From the NCBI RefSeq assembly GCF_002850745.1, contig NZ_KZ559474.1, positions 217,032 through 281,031 on the forward strand: a stretch of 64,000 nucleotides of DNA, written 5' to 3'. Within the stretch, counting starts at the first letter, position 1, and each line of letters opens with the position of its first letter. The notes beneath the pieces were generated by a model, which saw only the letters and a list, made by a program, of their open reading frames with translations, was not told the DNA's origin and did no database searches. The DNA is from Nonomuraea indica (GTDB lineage: Bacteria; Actinomycetota; Actinomycetes; Streptosporangiales; Streptosporangiaceae). This document shows, in pieces, positions 26,996-35,443 of the stretch. Both the position numbers and the translations under genes were made by a program.

Positions 26996-27018
26996 TCGCG
27001 GACAGGACCTGACCGCGA
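26996..27018. promoter_or_regulatory. Dyad operator between WYL regulator and NmrA-like gene
   Basis: Left arm TCGCGGACAG and right arm CTGACCGCGA are separated by GAC. They pair at nine of ten positions (one A/A mismatch). The dyad is 20 bases from both starts, and a possible -10 (TACCGT) follows just before the reductase ATG. This is the most likely binding site of the divergent regulator. Confidence 0.65.
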
Positions 27019-27038
27019 ATGCTCCTACCGTCCTCCCC

Positions 27039-27878
27039 ATGACATCCGAATCCCAGATCATCCTTGTCGCCGGTGCCACCGGGAACGTCGGCCGCCCGCT
27101 CGTCGAACAGCTTCTCGGCGAGGGGCACCGGGTTCGCGCCCTCACCCGCGACCCGGCGAAGGCGAACCTCCCCGCCGGTGCCGAGGCCGTCGCCGGCAAC
27201 CTGGCCGACTCCTCCACCCTGGCCGCGGCCTTCGCCGGCGTCGGCGCCGCGCACCTCATCAGCTTCGACGGCGCGGACTTCACGCCGCTCACGAACGGGC
27301 CGGAGATCGTCGCCCTGGCCCGCGAGGCCGGCGTGCGCAAGGTCACCATTCTCAAGGGCGACGTGGGCAAGAGCCCGCTGGAGGAGGCCGTGGAGGCCGG
27401 CGGCCTGCAGTGGACCCACCTCGCACCGGTCGAGTTCATGTCCAACGCCCTGGAGTGGGCCGAGTCCGTACGGACCGAAGGGGTCGTGCGGGAGGCGTTC
27501 CCCGACGCGAGGAGCGCCATGATCCATGACGCGGACATCGCGGCGGTCGCCGCGGCGGCGCTCACCGGCGACGGCCACGCCGGCCAGGAGTACTGGCTGA
27601 CGGGGCCGGAGGCGCTGACCCCGGCGGAGAAGGTCCGCACGATCAGCGAGGTCATCGGCCGCGAGGTGCGCTACGTGCCGCTCAGCACCGACGAGGTCGT
27701 CGAGCAGTGGCGGCAGGAGGGCTACTCCGACGAGGACGTCGCGTTCTTCCTCGCCATGCGGACCGACCCGCCGATCCCCGGAGACACCATCCTGCCGACC
27801 GTCGAGCAGGTCACCGGCCGCCCCGCCCGCACGTTCGCGCAGTGGGTCCGCGAGAACGCGGCGGCCTTCGGCGCCTGA
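27039..27878 (+). CDS. NmrA-like NAD(P)H-binding atypical SDR
   Basis: The 279-residue protein has the atypical Rossmann motif VAGATGNVGRPLVEQLL (about 9-25), followed by a basic stretch RVRALTRDPAKA that suggests NADPH binding. The family (NmrA/HSCARG/QOR2-like) includes redox sensors and quinone reductases. The usual catalytic YxxxK of classical SDRs is absent, so it is either a non-catalytic sensor or an unusual reductase. The C-terminal part (about 185-279) has the family helix bundle. It is controlled, by context, through the dyad shared with the divergent WYL regulator. Confidence 0.88.
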   Translation: MTSESQIILVAGATGNVGRPLVEQLLGEGHRVRALTRDPAKANLPAGAEAVAGNLADSSTLAAAFAGVGAAHLISFDGADFTPLTNGPEIVALAREAGVRKVTILKGDVGKSPLEEAVEAGGLQWTHLAPVEFMSNALEWAESVRTEGVVREAFPDARSAMIHDADIAAVAAAALTGDGHAGQEYWLTGPEALTPAEKVRTISEVIGREVRYVPLSTDEVVEQWRQEGYSDEDVAFFLAMRTDPPIPGDTILPTVEQVTGRPARTFAQWVRENAAAFGA

Positions 27879-28023
27879 TCCGTCCCCGTGCCCGCCGACC
27901 CCATCCGGTCACCCAGGTCGGCGGGCCTGACGCCGGGCACCCGGCCGCCGCCCTCTCCCGACCTGTGCGGGGTCAGGTTGCCCAGGTCTGGTCGGGGGAT
28001 GGGCGCCGGCCCGGACGGGCAGC

Positions 28024-29124
28024 TCAGCGCAGGGTGTGGAAGAACGTCCGCACGTCCTCGGCGAACAGCTCCGGCTGTTCCAGGGCGAAGAAGTGGCCGC
28101 CGGTCTCCTGCTGCGACCAGTGGACGATGGAGTGGTCCCGCTCGGCGTATGGCCGGACAGCGTACTCGTGTGACGCGGCCAGCAGCACGCCCGTCGGCAC
28201 CGTGCCCCGCGCTCTGGGCATCCATGCGGCCGGGTCGTGGGTCTGCTCGTAGTACACCTGGGCCGAGGAGCCGGCCGTCCCGGTCAGCCAGTAGAGCGTG
28301 ACATTGGCCAGGAAGCGGTCCCGGTCCACGGGGCCACCGGCCCAGCGGTGGAAGATCTCGGCGATCCAGGCGAGCAGACCGGCGGGCGAGTCGGTCAGGC
28401 CGTAGGCGAGGGTCTGCGGTGAACGCGACTGGATCGCCACGTATCCGGCGGTCGCCTCGTCCAGCCCTTCGACACGCCGCCGTTCCACGTCCGACAGGCG
28501 GGCGTCCTCCTCCTCGTCGCCGGCCGGGAACGACAGGACGGCGTTCAGGTGGATGCCCGCGACCCGCTCGGGGTCCAGGTGACCCATCTCCGGCGCGACG
28601 AACGCACCGGTGTCGCCGCCCTGTACCCCGTACCGCTCGTACCCGAGCAGCGTCATCAGGCGGACGAACGCGCCGGCGATGCGCCCGGCCGTCCAGCCCG
28701 GCTCAGCCAGCGGCGCGGAGAACGCGAACCCGGGGATCGACGGGATCACCAGGTGGAAGTCCTTGCGCAGCGGCTCGATGACGTCCAGGAACTCCAGGAA
28801 CGAGCCGGGCCAGCCGTGCAGCAGCATCAGCGGCAACGCGTCGGGGTCGTCCGATCGGATGTGCGCGAAGTGGATGCGCTGGCCGTCGATGACGGTGGTG
28901 AACTGGGGCAGCGCGTTGAGCCGTCGCTCCTGCGTCCGCCAGTCGAAGTCCGAGCCCCAGTAGTCGGCCAGCTCCTTGACGTGCGCCACCGGCGTGCCGC
29001 GGCTCCATCCGACGCCGGGCAGCTCGGCCGGCCACCGGGTGGCGGCCAGCCGGGCGCGCAGGTCGTCGAGCTCCGACTGCGGTACGTCGATGCGGAAGGG
29101 TGCGGGGGTGGTGTCCTGTGCCAT
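28024..29124 (-). CDS. Epoxide hydrolase (EHN-type alpha/beta hydrolase)
   Basis: I take ATG 29124, where a -10-like TAGGGT lies about seven bases before, giving 366 residues. The N-terminal EHN domain (about 9-110) is followed by the alpha/beta fold. The oxyanion HGWPGS (103-108) and nucleophile Asp171 (VQGGDTGAF) match soluble and microsomal-type epoxide hydrolases. The catalytic His is His344 in TGGHFFALEQPE. The enzyme opens epoxides to diols, and the physiological substrate is unknown. It is a single-gene unit, with a 45-bp minisatellite directly upstream. Confidence 0.93.
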   Translation of the reverse strand: MAQDTTPAPFRIDVPQSELDDLRARLAATRWPAELPGVGWSRGTPVAHVKELADYWGSDFDWRTQERRLNALPQFTTVIDGQRIHFAHIRSDDPDALPLMLLHGWPGSFLEFLDVIEPLRKDFHLVIPSIPGFAFSAPLAEPGWTAGRIAGAFVRLMTLLGYERYGVQGGDTGAFVAPEMGHLDPERVAGIHLNAVLSFPAGDEEEDARLSDVERRRVEGLDEATAGYVAIQSRSPQTLAYGLTDSPAGLLAWIAEIFHRWAGGPVDRDRFLANVTLYWLTGTAGSSAQVYYEQTHDPAAWMPRARGTVPTGVLLAASHEYAVRPYAERDHSIVHWSQQETGGHFFALEQPELFAEDVRTFFHTLR

Positions 29125-29148
29125 GCCGGAGACCCTAGGAACGATCGC

Positions 29149-29325
29149 GGTCACCCTCCGTCCGCGACCGGCTCCTCTCGGACTTTCCCTCATGGTGAGC
29201 CTTCGTCCGCGACCGGCTCCTCCCGGATCTTCTCTCGGGGTGAGCCTTCGTCCGCGACTGGCTCCTCCCGGATCTTCTCTGGGGGTGAGCCTTCGTCCGC
29301 GACCGGCTCCTTTCGAGGTTCACTA
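29149..29325. repeat. 45-bp tandem repeat, about 4 units
   Basis: Units begin at 29149 (diverged), 29194, 29239 and 29284 with a 45-base period (15 codons). Each contains GTGAGCCTTCGTCCGCGA followed by CCGGCTCCT. All frames stay open because the unit is a multiple of three, but no start, RBS or conserved product supports a gene. The region 29125-29428 holds nothing else recognisable. Confidence 0.85.
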
Positions 29326-29428
29326 CCGCGGCGCACCGGGAGACCGCTTGGATCTTGCGGGACTTGCGATTCACTCCCGTGCTCACATGCACGCCTGGCG
29401 GGTGAATGCCGGGTCACACGTGGGCGGG

Positions 29429-30964
29429 TCAGCAGGTGCTTGGCGTGGGGGGTAGCGAGCGGTCGGTGAGGTAGCGGTTGATGTGGGCGCGGGCGCAGGT
29501 GTTGGTGCCGTAGAGGGTGTGGCCGGGGCCTTCGTGGCGGACGACGGCGCTGCCGGGGACCTGCTGGATCACCCGCTGGACGGCATCGGACTCCCCCCAG
29601 GCCCCCGCGCCGAGCAGCGGGGGCAGGCCCTTGGGCAGCGGAGCGGGAGGGTTGGTGACCGGCACCGGCCAGCCGACGCAGCCGAGGGTGCCCGTCACCA
29701 AGGTGTTGGCGGTGCCGGAGTCGGGTGCGGCCCTGCGGAGGCGGGCGATCACGGCCTCCAGCTCCGAGCGGTCGGCCGGGCGCGGCCAGTCGGCGCACTC
29801 GGTGACTCCCGTCGCCTGGTCGGGGTAGCGCAGGCCGCGCCCGGGGACGAAGCCGGAGGCGTCTCCGGAGGCCGCTGCGCGGATGTCGGCGGCCAGCTCG
29901 GGCCACGCCTTGACGCCCTGGCGGGCGGCGGAGACGGCGAAGGCCTGCAGGTCGCGGCCGGTGTAGGCGATGCCCGCTCGCTTGGCGGGGACGGGCGCGC
30001 GCTCGGCTCGGGCGACCAGGCGGCGCCACTGCGCACGGACCGCGCGGCACTCGCCTTCACCGGCGCACCAGTCGAAGAACCTGTCGAGGGCCTCCTGGTT
30101 GCTCCTGGCCATCGCCACCAGCTCGCCGGAGAAGTCTGCGGTGCTGTGGCTCCAGGTGCCGTCGAGCACCATCGTGCGCACCTGGCCGGGGAAGAGGCGG
30201 GCGTAGGCCTGGCCGTAGAAGCCCGCGTAGGAGGCGCCGTAGTAGTTGAGCTTGGCGCCGCCGAGCGCCTTGCGGATGGCCTCCATGTCCCTGGCGTGGT
30301 CGGCCGAGCTCATGTGGGCGAACAACTCGGGGTCCTTGGCCCGGCAGGCCTCAGCGTAGCCGCGGTTGGCGTCGGACAACCGCCCGAAGTCGGCGTCGTC
30401 GGCGGGGAAGGCGGGCAGCGGGAGGCGGGTCCACGTGCAGGGCAGGCCGGTGCTGAGGCCGCCGAACTGCTCGCCGTAGCCGCGGGTGTCCCAGGTGACG
30501 ATGTCCATGCGCCGCCGGAGGTCGGTCCACCAGCCCTGCGCCGCTGACTGGGTCATGGCGATGCCGGGAGCGCCGGGGCCGCCGTAGGCGACGAGCAGGG
30601 ACCCCTCGGAGGTGCCGGTGGCCCGCAGGCGGCCCACCTTGAGCGTGATCCTGCGGCCGTCGGGTTTCTGCCAGTCGACCGGGACCTGGAGCTCGGCGCA
30701 CTCCATGCCGATCTTGTCGGCGGGACACGAGCGCCAGTCGAGCGTGTCGGTCGTGCGGGCGGTGGCTTGCCGTGTGGCGGTCGTGCGTGCGGTGGCTTGT
30801 TGTGTGCCCGTCGTGCGTGTGGCGGCTTGATGTGTGCCGGTCGGGTGGGCGAGGGCGAGGGCGGGAGAGGTGCGGTGGGAGGGCTCCGGTGGGGGCGCGC
30901 CCGTGCCGGGGGCGGGCGCGCTCCCGCTCAGCAGGGTCAGCGCCACGGTGATCGAGGTGAGCAT
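29429..30964 (-). CDS. Secreted alpha/beta-hydrolase peptidase (tripeptidyl-aminopeptidase-like)
   Basis: From ATG 30964 the protein is 511 residues, with a signal peptide (VALTLLSGSAPAPG). A 30-bp coding tandem repeat (residues about 47-74, ATRTTGTQQ/ATARTTATRQ) sits between signal and enzyme. The alpha/beta hydrolase domain has the nucleophile elbow GASYAG (Ser245) and an oxyanion-region GGPGAPG (128-134). The C-terminal TAP-like domain includes ECADWP and the catalytic His482 (GPGHTLYG). Streptomycete relatives (SlpD/SlpE, Tap) release N-terminal di- or tripeptides from secreted proteins. Lipoprotein anchoring is not evident. The repeat may be a spacer. Confidence 0.88.
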   Translation of the reverse strand: MLTSITVALTLLSGSAPAPGTGAPPPEPSHRTSPALALAHPTGTHQAATRTTGTQQATARTTATRQATARTTDTLDWRSCPADKIGMECAELQVPVDWQKPDGRRITLKVGRLRATGTSEGSLLVAYGGPGAPGIAMTQSAAQGWWTDLRRRMDIVTWDTRGYGEQFGGLSTGLPCTWTRLPLPAFPADDADFGRLSDANRGYAEACRAKDPELFAHMSSADHARDMEAIRKALGGAKLNYYGASYAGFYGQAYARLFPGQVRTMVLDGTWSHSTADFSGELVAMARSNQEALDRFFDWCAGEGECRAVRAQWRRLVARAERAPVPAKRAGIAYTGRDLQAFAVSAARQGVKAWPELAADIRAAASGDASGFVPGRGLRYPDQATGVTECADWPRPADRSELEAVIARLRRAAPDSGTANTLVTGTLGCVGWPVPVTNPPAPLPKGLPPLLGAGAWGESDAVQRVIQQVPGSAVVRHEGPGHTLYGTNTCARAHINRYLTDRSLPPTPSTC

Positions 30965-31250
30965 GCCGCAACGATCCCCGAAGCCAGGCTTCCGCCGCGT
31001 CAGCCCGTGGTCTGGTTCTGCCGGCGCCGCATCAGACCACGGGATGTCATCCCACCGCCCGGCGCGGCACCAGGACCGTGGCGCCGCGGTCACGCGGGCG
31101 CGCGCCGCCTGGCCACCTCGACGTCGCGCGGGCGCGGGCCGGTGCTCCGGCCGCGCCGCAGGACGACGCCGGCCAGGGTGCTGCCCCGGTGCGACCGGCT
31201 TGAGCACCCGGCCCCCGCCCTCCTGCGGCGCGGGCCGGGTGAACGGGACG

Positions 31251-33317
31251 TCACCCGCCCAGGGACCTCTTGAGGAAGTCGACCTGGAGCAGCAGCAGGT
31301 TCTCGGCCACGACCTCCTGCGGAGTCATGTGGGTGACCCCGGAGAGGGGGAGGACGCTGTGCTGGCGACCGGCCGCGAGAAGCGCGGACGACAGGCGCAG
31401 CGTGTGGGCCGCCACGACGTTGTCGTCGGCCAGCCCGTGGATGAGCAGCAGGGGCCGCTCCAGCTTGGCGGCGTCGCCGAAGAGCGAGGAGTTGTCGTAC
31501 ACGTCCGGCTGCTCGGCGGGATGACCCAGATAGCGCTCGGTGTAGCAGGTGTCGTACAGCCGCCAGTCGGTCACCGGAGCGCCCGCGATCGCGGCGTGGA
31601 ACACGTCCGGCCTGCGCAGCACCGCCAGCGCCGCCAGGAACCCGCCGAACGACCACCCCCGGATGGCCACCCGGGTCAGGTCGAGGTCGTCGGGATACTG
31701 CTCGGCCACGCCCTGCAGAGCGTCGATCTGGTCCTCCAGCGCGGGGGTCGCCAGGTCGTTGAGCACGGCCCGCTCGAAGGCCGGGCCGCGCCCGGGAGTG
31801 CCGCGCCCGTCGGCCACGACGACGGCGAACCCCTGCTCGGCGAACCACTGGCTCTCCAGGTAGCCGCCGCGCCGGTTGAGCACCCGCTGCGCGTGCGGCC
31901 CGCCGTACGGGTCCATGAGGACGGGCAGCCGGCCCGAGCCGGGCTCGTACCAGCTGGGCAGCACCACGGCGGTGGCCAGCTCGCGCCGGCCGGAACGGCC
32001 GAGCGAGACCCGCAGGTCGAGACCGGGGCGCTCGGCCCGCGACGGGATCGGGATCGCCATGCCGTCGCGGCGCACCACGGTCGTGGAGACGCCCTCGACG
32101 TCGAGGTTCTGCTCGGTGAGGACGCCGACCCCGCCCGCCATCCGCCCCGAGAACACCCCGGACCGGGTCGAGACGGGCAGCAGCGAGTGGCCGTCCCACG
32201 TCCAGAGCTGGATCTCGGTGGGGTCGCCGCTCGCGCTGAACAGCACGCTGTCGTGGTCGACGTCGAGCACCGCCCGCACCTGCAGGGTGGGCGGCGTGAC
32301 CGCCCGGTCGCCGACGAACAGCCGCCGGCCGCCCTCGGCCGTGGCCACCCACACCAGCGAGCCGTCGTCCAGGTGGGCCGGAACGCCGGTGACCACGTCC
32401 ACCCAGGCCGGGTCGGTGTCCTCGCGCACCAGCGTGGAGACCCCCGTCGCAGGGTCCACCGTGAACAGCCGCAGCGCCTTCTGGTCGCGTGGCATGGTCA
32501 CGATCGACAGCGCGTGGGAGTCCCAGGCGGCCGTGGTCAGGTACTCGTCGTCGTACGGCACCGCCACCCGGGATCCGTCGAGGCCCAGCACGAACAGCTC
32601 GGTGCGGGCGTTGGGCGTGCCGGCCGCGGGATAGCGCTGGGCCGTGGCCGGCCGGTCGGGGTTGGCCGGGTCGGCGATGTGCCAGACCTGCACCGGCGCC
32701 TCGTCGACCCGCTCCACCAGCAGCGCGTCGCCGGCGGGCGACCACCAGTGGCCGCGCATCCGGTCCATCTCCTCGGCGGCGATGAACTCCGCCAGGCCGT
32801 AGGTGACCGTCGGGGCCTCGGGCTCGGCCAGCGCGCGGTCCTCGCCCGAGGTGAGGTCCTGCACGCGCAGCGCCCCCTCGGTGACGTAGGCGACATGCCG
32901 CCCGTCGGGCGACAGGCGCGGGTCGATGACCGCGCCCGGTACGTCGAGCCGCCGGGTCCGCCCGCTCGCCAGCTCGGTCACGTAGAGGCCGCCCGACAGG
33001 GCGAAAGCGGCCGTGGTCACCCCGGTGTCGGTGCTGTAGGCCACCACGCCGCCCGCCTGCTCGCGGCTGCGCTCGCGCCGGGCCCGCTCCTCCGGCGGCA
33101 GGTCGTCTCCGTCGGCGTCGAGCGCTCGCGGGTCGACCACCTGGCGCTCGACGTGGGTCTCGGTGTCGAGCTCCCACAGGCAGGTGACCGGGTCGGTGCC
33201 GGAGCCGGTGCGGAGGAACACCACCCGGCCGCCGTCAGGAGAGATCGTGAACCCACGGGGAACCCCGAGGGTGAACCGGCGGGTCCGGGCCGACAGGCGC
33301 GGGAAGCTCTCACTCAT
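31251..33317 (-). CDS. S9 prolyl-oligopeptidase-family peptidase (DPP IV-like)
   Basis: This 688-residue protein has an N-terminal beta-propeller (about 20-430), with an Asp-rich PDG signature in the blades, and a C-terminal alpha/beta hydrolase (about 440-688). The nucleophile is Ser556 (GWSFGG), Asp631 (HGLADDN) and His663 (VTHM) complete the triad. An EE pair at AAEEMDRMRGHWW resembles the N-terminus-anchoring Glu-Glu of dipeptidyl peptidase IV, so a dipeptidyl peptidase activity is likely. No signal peptide is seen, so it is probably cytoplasmic. It is divergent from mshB with 44 bases between starts. Confidence 0.92.
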   Translation of the reverse strand: MSESFPRLSARTRRFTLGVPRGFTISPDGGRVVFLRTGSGTDPVTCLWELDTETHVERQVVDPRALDADGDDLPPEERARRERSREQAGGVVAYSTDTGVTTAAFALSGGLYVTELASGRTRRLDVPGAVIDPRLSPDGRHVAYVTEGALRVQDLTSGEDRALAEPEAPTVTYGLAEFIAAEEMDRMRGHWWSPAGDALLVERVDEAPVQVWHIADPANPDRPATAQRYPAAGTPNARTELFVLGLDGSRVAVPYDDEYLTTAAWDSHALSIVTMPRDQKALRLFTVDPATGVSTLVREDTDPAWVDVVTGVPAHLDDGSLVWVATAEGGRRLFVGDRAVTPPTLQVRAVLDVDHDSVLFSASGDPTEIQLWTWDGHSLLPVSTRSGVFSGRMAGGVGVLTEQNLDVEGVSTTVVRRDGMAIPIPSRAERPGLDLRVSLGRSGRRELATAVVLPSWYEPGSGRLPVLMDPYGGPHAQRVLNRRGGYLESQWFAEQGFAVVVADGRGTPGRGPAFERAVLNDLATPALEDQIDALQGVAEQYPDDLDLTRVAIRGWSFGGFLAALAVLRRPDVFHAAIAGAPVTDWRLYDTCYTERYLGHPAEQPDVYDNSSLFGDAAKLERPLLLIHGLADDNVVAAHTLRLSSALLAAGRQHSVLPLSGVTHMTPQEVVAENLLLLQVDFLKRSLGG

Positions 33318-33361
33318 GGGCCCAATCCTGCCAGGACCCGGCGGCGGGCTACGCTCTAGCC

Positions 33362-34267
33362 ATGACCGACCGACGGCTGCTGCTCGTGCACGCCCACCCC
33401 GACGACGAGTCGATCGGCACGGGCGCGACCATGGCCAAGTACGCCGCCGAGGGCGCCCACGTCACGCTCGTGACCTGCACGCTCGGCGAGGAGGGGGAGG
33501 TCATCCCCGAGCGGCTCGCCCACCTGGCCGCCGACCGCGACGACGTCCTCGGCCCGTACCGCGTCGCCGAGCTGGCCGCGGCCTGCCGGGCGCTGGGCGT
33601 CGAGGACCACCGGTTCCTCGGCGGGCAGGGCCGCTGGCGCGACTCGGGGATGATGGGCGCCGCCACCAACGAGCGGCCGGACGCCTTCTGGCAGGCCGAT
33701 CTGGACGAGGCCGCGGGCGAACTGGTCAAGGTCATCCGCGAGATCCGACCCCAGGTGCTCGTCACCTACGACAGCAACGGCTTCTACGGTCACCCCGACC
33801 ACGTCCAGGCGCACCGCGTGTCGTGGCGGGCGTTCCGGCTGGCCGCCGACCCGGCGTTCGGCGAGGGCGAGCCGTGGCAGATCGCCAAGCTCTACCACAC
33901 GGCCATGCCGAGGTCCGTGCTGCGCCGCAGCGAGGAGGCGCTGCGCTCGGCCGGCACCGGGTTCGTCGTCGAGAGCGTGGACGACATGCCGTTCGGCAGC
34001 CCCGACGAGGAGATCACCACCGAGATCGATGCCCGGCCGTGGGTGCGGGCCAAGCTCGACGCCATGCGGGCCCACGCCACGCAGATCACCGTACGGGAGC
34101 CGTGGTTCGCCCTGTCCAACGACATCGGCCAGGAGGCCGTGGGCGTGGAGCACTACGTGCTGGCCAGCGGCGTGCCCGGCCCGGCCGCGCCGGGGGCGCC
34201 GGTCGAGGCGGGCGGGCTGGGGGAGCCCCACAAGCGCGAGGGCGACCTGTTCGCCGGCATCCACTAA
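33362..34267 (+). CDS. mshB: GlcNAc-inositol deacetylase of mycothiol synthesis
   Basis: This 301-residue protein is a metal-dependent LmbE/PIG-L deacetylase. The metal site HAHPDDES (His12, Asp15) and the later HPDHVQAHR (about 142-150) match MshB, which removes the acetyl group from N-acetyl-glucosaminyl-inositol. The length equals M. tuberculosis MshB. The mycothiol conjugate amidase Mca is a close paralogue, but the length and the TCTLGEEGE / GGQGRWRDSGMMG patterns fit MshB. It is followed closely by a small membrane protein, an arrangement seen in streptomycetes. Confidence 0.93.
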   Translation: MTDRRLLLVHAHPDDESIGTGATMAKYAAEGAHVTLVTCTLGEEGEVIPERLAHLAADRDDVLGPYRVAELAAACRALGVEDHRFLGGQGRWRDSGMMGAATNERPDAFWQADLDEAAGELVKVIREIRPQVLVTYDSNGFYGHPDHVQAHRVSWRAFRLAADPAFGEGEPWQIAKLYHTAMPRSVLRRSEEALRSAGTGFVVESVDDMPFGSPDEEITTEIDARPWVRAKLDAMRAHATQITVREPWFALSNDIGQEAVGVEHYVLASGVPGPAAPGAPVEAGGLGEPHKREGDLFAGIH

Positions 34268-34278
34268 CCTCGTTCGCC

Positions 34279-34728
34279 ATGGAAGACCCCTCGCTCCCGG
34301 CCACCCAGCCCCCTGACGTCGAGCAGCGCGGACGGGGTGCCTCGGCGCTGGGTGGGGCCGCGTACGGCATGCTCTTCATGCTGGGGGTCGTCATGGGGAT
34401 CGTGGGCGGGTTCACGCAGGCGGCGTGGGAAGTGGGTCCCGTTCCCGCCTCGGCGGTCGCCTGGGTGCTGGCGCTGTTCGCCGTGTGCCTCGGGGCCGGG
34501 AGACTGTTGCGGGCCAAGACCGGCGCGGTGGTGGCGGCGGCGGGGTGGCTGCTGGTGTCGATGCCGTTCACGATGGAGCTCTCCCAGGGCGACATCGTGA
34601 TCGCGCAGGCTGCCGCCGGCTATGTGTACCTCTACGGCGGGATGGCCGCTCTGGTCGCGGCCATCCTTCTGGCGCCGTCCAGCGGATCGTGGCTGCTGCA
34701 CGGGCATCTGCCGCGAAACCCGACGTAG
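34279..34728 (+). CDS. Four-helix membrane protein next to mshB (DUF6113-like)
   Basis: The 149-residue protein has a hydrophilic N-terminus (about 1-22) and four membrane helices (about 27-48, 56-75, 82-98 and 110-132), with no catalytic motif. A protein of this size and layout commonly follows mshB in actinomycetes and is annotated DUF6113, which I recall by context rather than by a decisive motif. The start ATG 34279 is 11 bases after the mshB stop, so it is co-transcribed. Confidence 0.75.
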   Translation: MEDPSLPATQPPDVEQRGRGASALGGAAYGMLFMLGVVMGIVGGFTQAAWEVGPVPASAVAWVLALFAVCLGAGRLLRAKTGAVVAAAGWLLVSMPFTMELSQGDIVIAQAAAGYVYLYGGMAALVAAILLAPSSGSWLLHGHLPRNPT

Positions 34729-34737
34729 AGTACTTTC

Positions 34738-35238
34738 GTGCACCATGCCTCCGTAAAGCGGCACATGGACCAGCGGGCCTATCGCAAAGTGGTCGGAAAG
34801 TTCGCCACCGGAGTGGTCGTCGTCACGACCCGGCTCGACGGCGTCGATCACGCCATGACGGTCAACTCCTTCACGTCGGTGTCGCTTGATCCGCTGCTGG
34901 TGCTGTTCTGCGCGGAGAAGCTGGCGAGGTTCCACGACGCCGTGCTGGAGGCCGGCGTGTGGGGCGTGTCGGTGCTGCCGGCGTCGATGGAGGACGCGTC
35001 CCGGTTCTTCGCCCATCGGGGCAGGCCTCTGGACGGGCAGCTCGCCTCCTGGGCGCACCACCGGTCGCCGGCGGGCGTGGCCCTGTTCGACGGGGCGATC
35101 GCGACGCTGGAGGCCAGCACGTCGGCGGTCCACGACGGGGGCGACCACTCGATCGTCGTCGGCGCCGTCACCGCCCTCGGCACCCCGTCCGACGGGGCTC
35201 CCCTCCTGTACTACGACAGCTCGTACGGGACCCTCTAG
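34738..35238 (+). CDS. Flavin reductase-like FMN-binding domain protein
   Basis: The 166-residue protein matches the flavin_reductase family used by two-component monooxygenases (YRKVVGKFATGVVVVTT, TVNSFTSVSLDPLLVLFC, RPLDGQ and a C-terminal YYDSSYGTL). It reduces FMN or FAD with NAD(P)H for a partner oxygenase, which is not present nearby. I keep the GTG at 34738, seven bases after a -10-like TAGAGT, as a leaderless start. The ATG at 34765 (MDQRAY) is the alternative and would give 157 residues. It may belong to the mshB transcript, as only nine bases separate it from the membrane protein. Confidence 0.88.
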   Translation: MHHASVKRHMDQRAYRKVVGKFATGVVVVTTRLDGVDHAMTVNSFTSVSLDPLLVLFCAEKLARFHDAVLEAGVWGVSVLPASMEDASRFFAHRGRPLDGQLASWAHHRSPAGVALFDGAIATLEASTSAVHDGGDHSIVVGAVTALGTPSDGAPLLYYDSSYGTL

Positions 35239-35284
35239 GCGGGTCCGGCGCGAGCCGGACGCCCCCGCCGCGCCGGGGCCGCCG

Positions 35285-35345
35285 GTGAGCAGGGCCGGGG
35301 TCGGGTGAGCAGGCCCGGGGTCGCTGGCGAGCAGGGCCGGGGTCG
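35285..35345. repeat. 20-22 bp tandem repeat, 3 units
   Basis: GTGAGCAGGGCCGGGGTCG-like units begin at 35285, 35305 and 35327. They lie in the 205-base gap between the flavin reductase and the DUF4132-like gene, which otherwise shows nothing I recognise. Confidence 0.75.
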
Positions 35346-35443
35346 CCGGACGTCCAGCGGCTGTCCGGCGGAACTGTCGGTGCCGGGTCGTACCGTCATC
35401 GCATCGACGTGACCGTCACGAAACTCGTTCCACCGATGGGGAG

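Noticed and set aside
29135..29428. Arg/Ser-rich or Glu-rich small protein encoded by the 45-bp repeat
   Set aside because: All frames are open only because the unit is a multiple of three, and no start with RBS or conserved product is evident.
30834..33359. 841-residue plus-strand open frame
   Set aside because: It is antisense to the S9 peptidase, whose triad and propeller motifs are clear, and has shadow-type composition.
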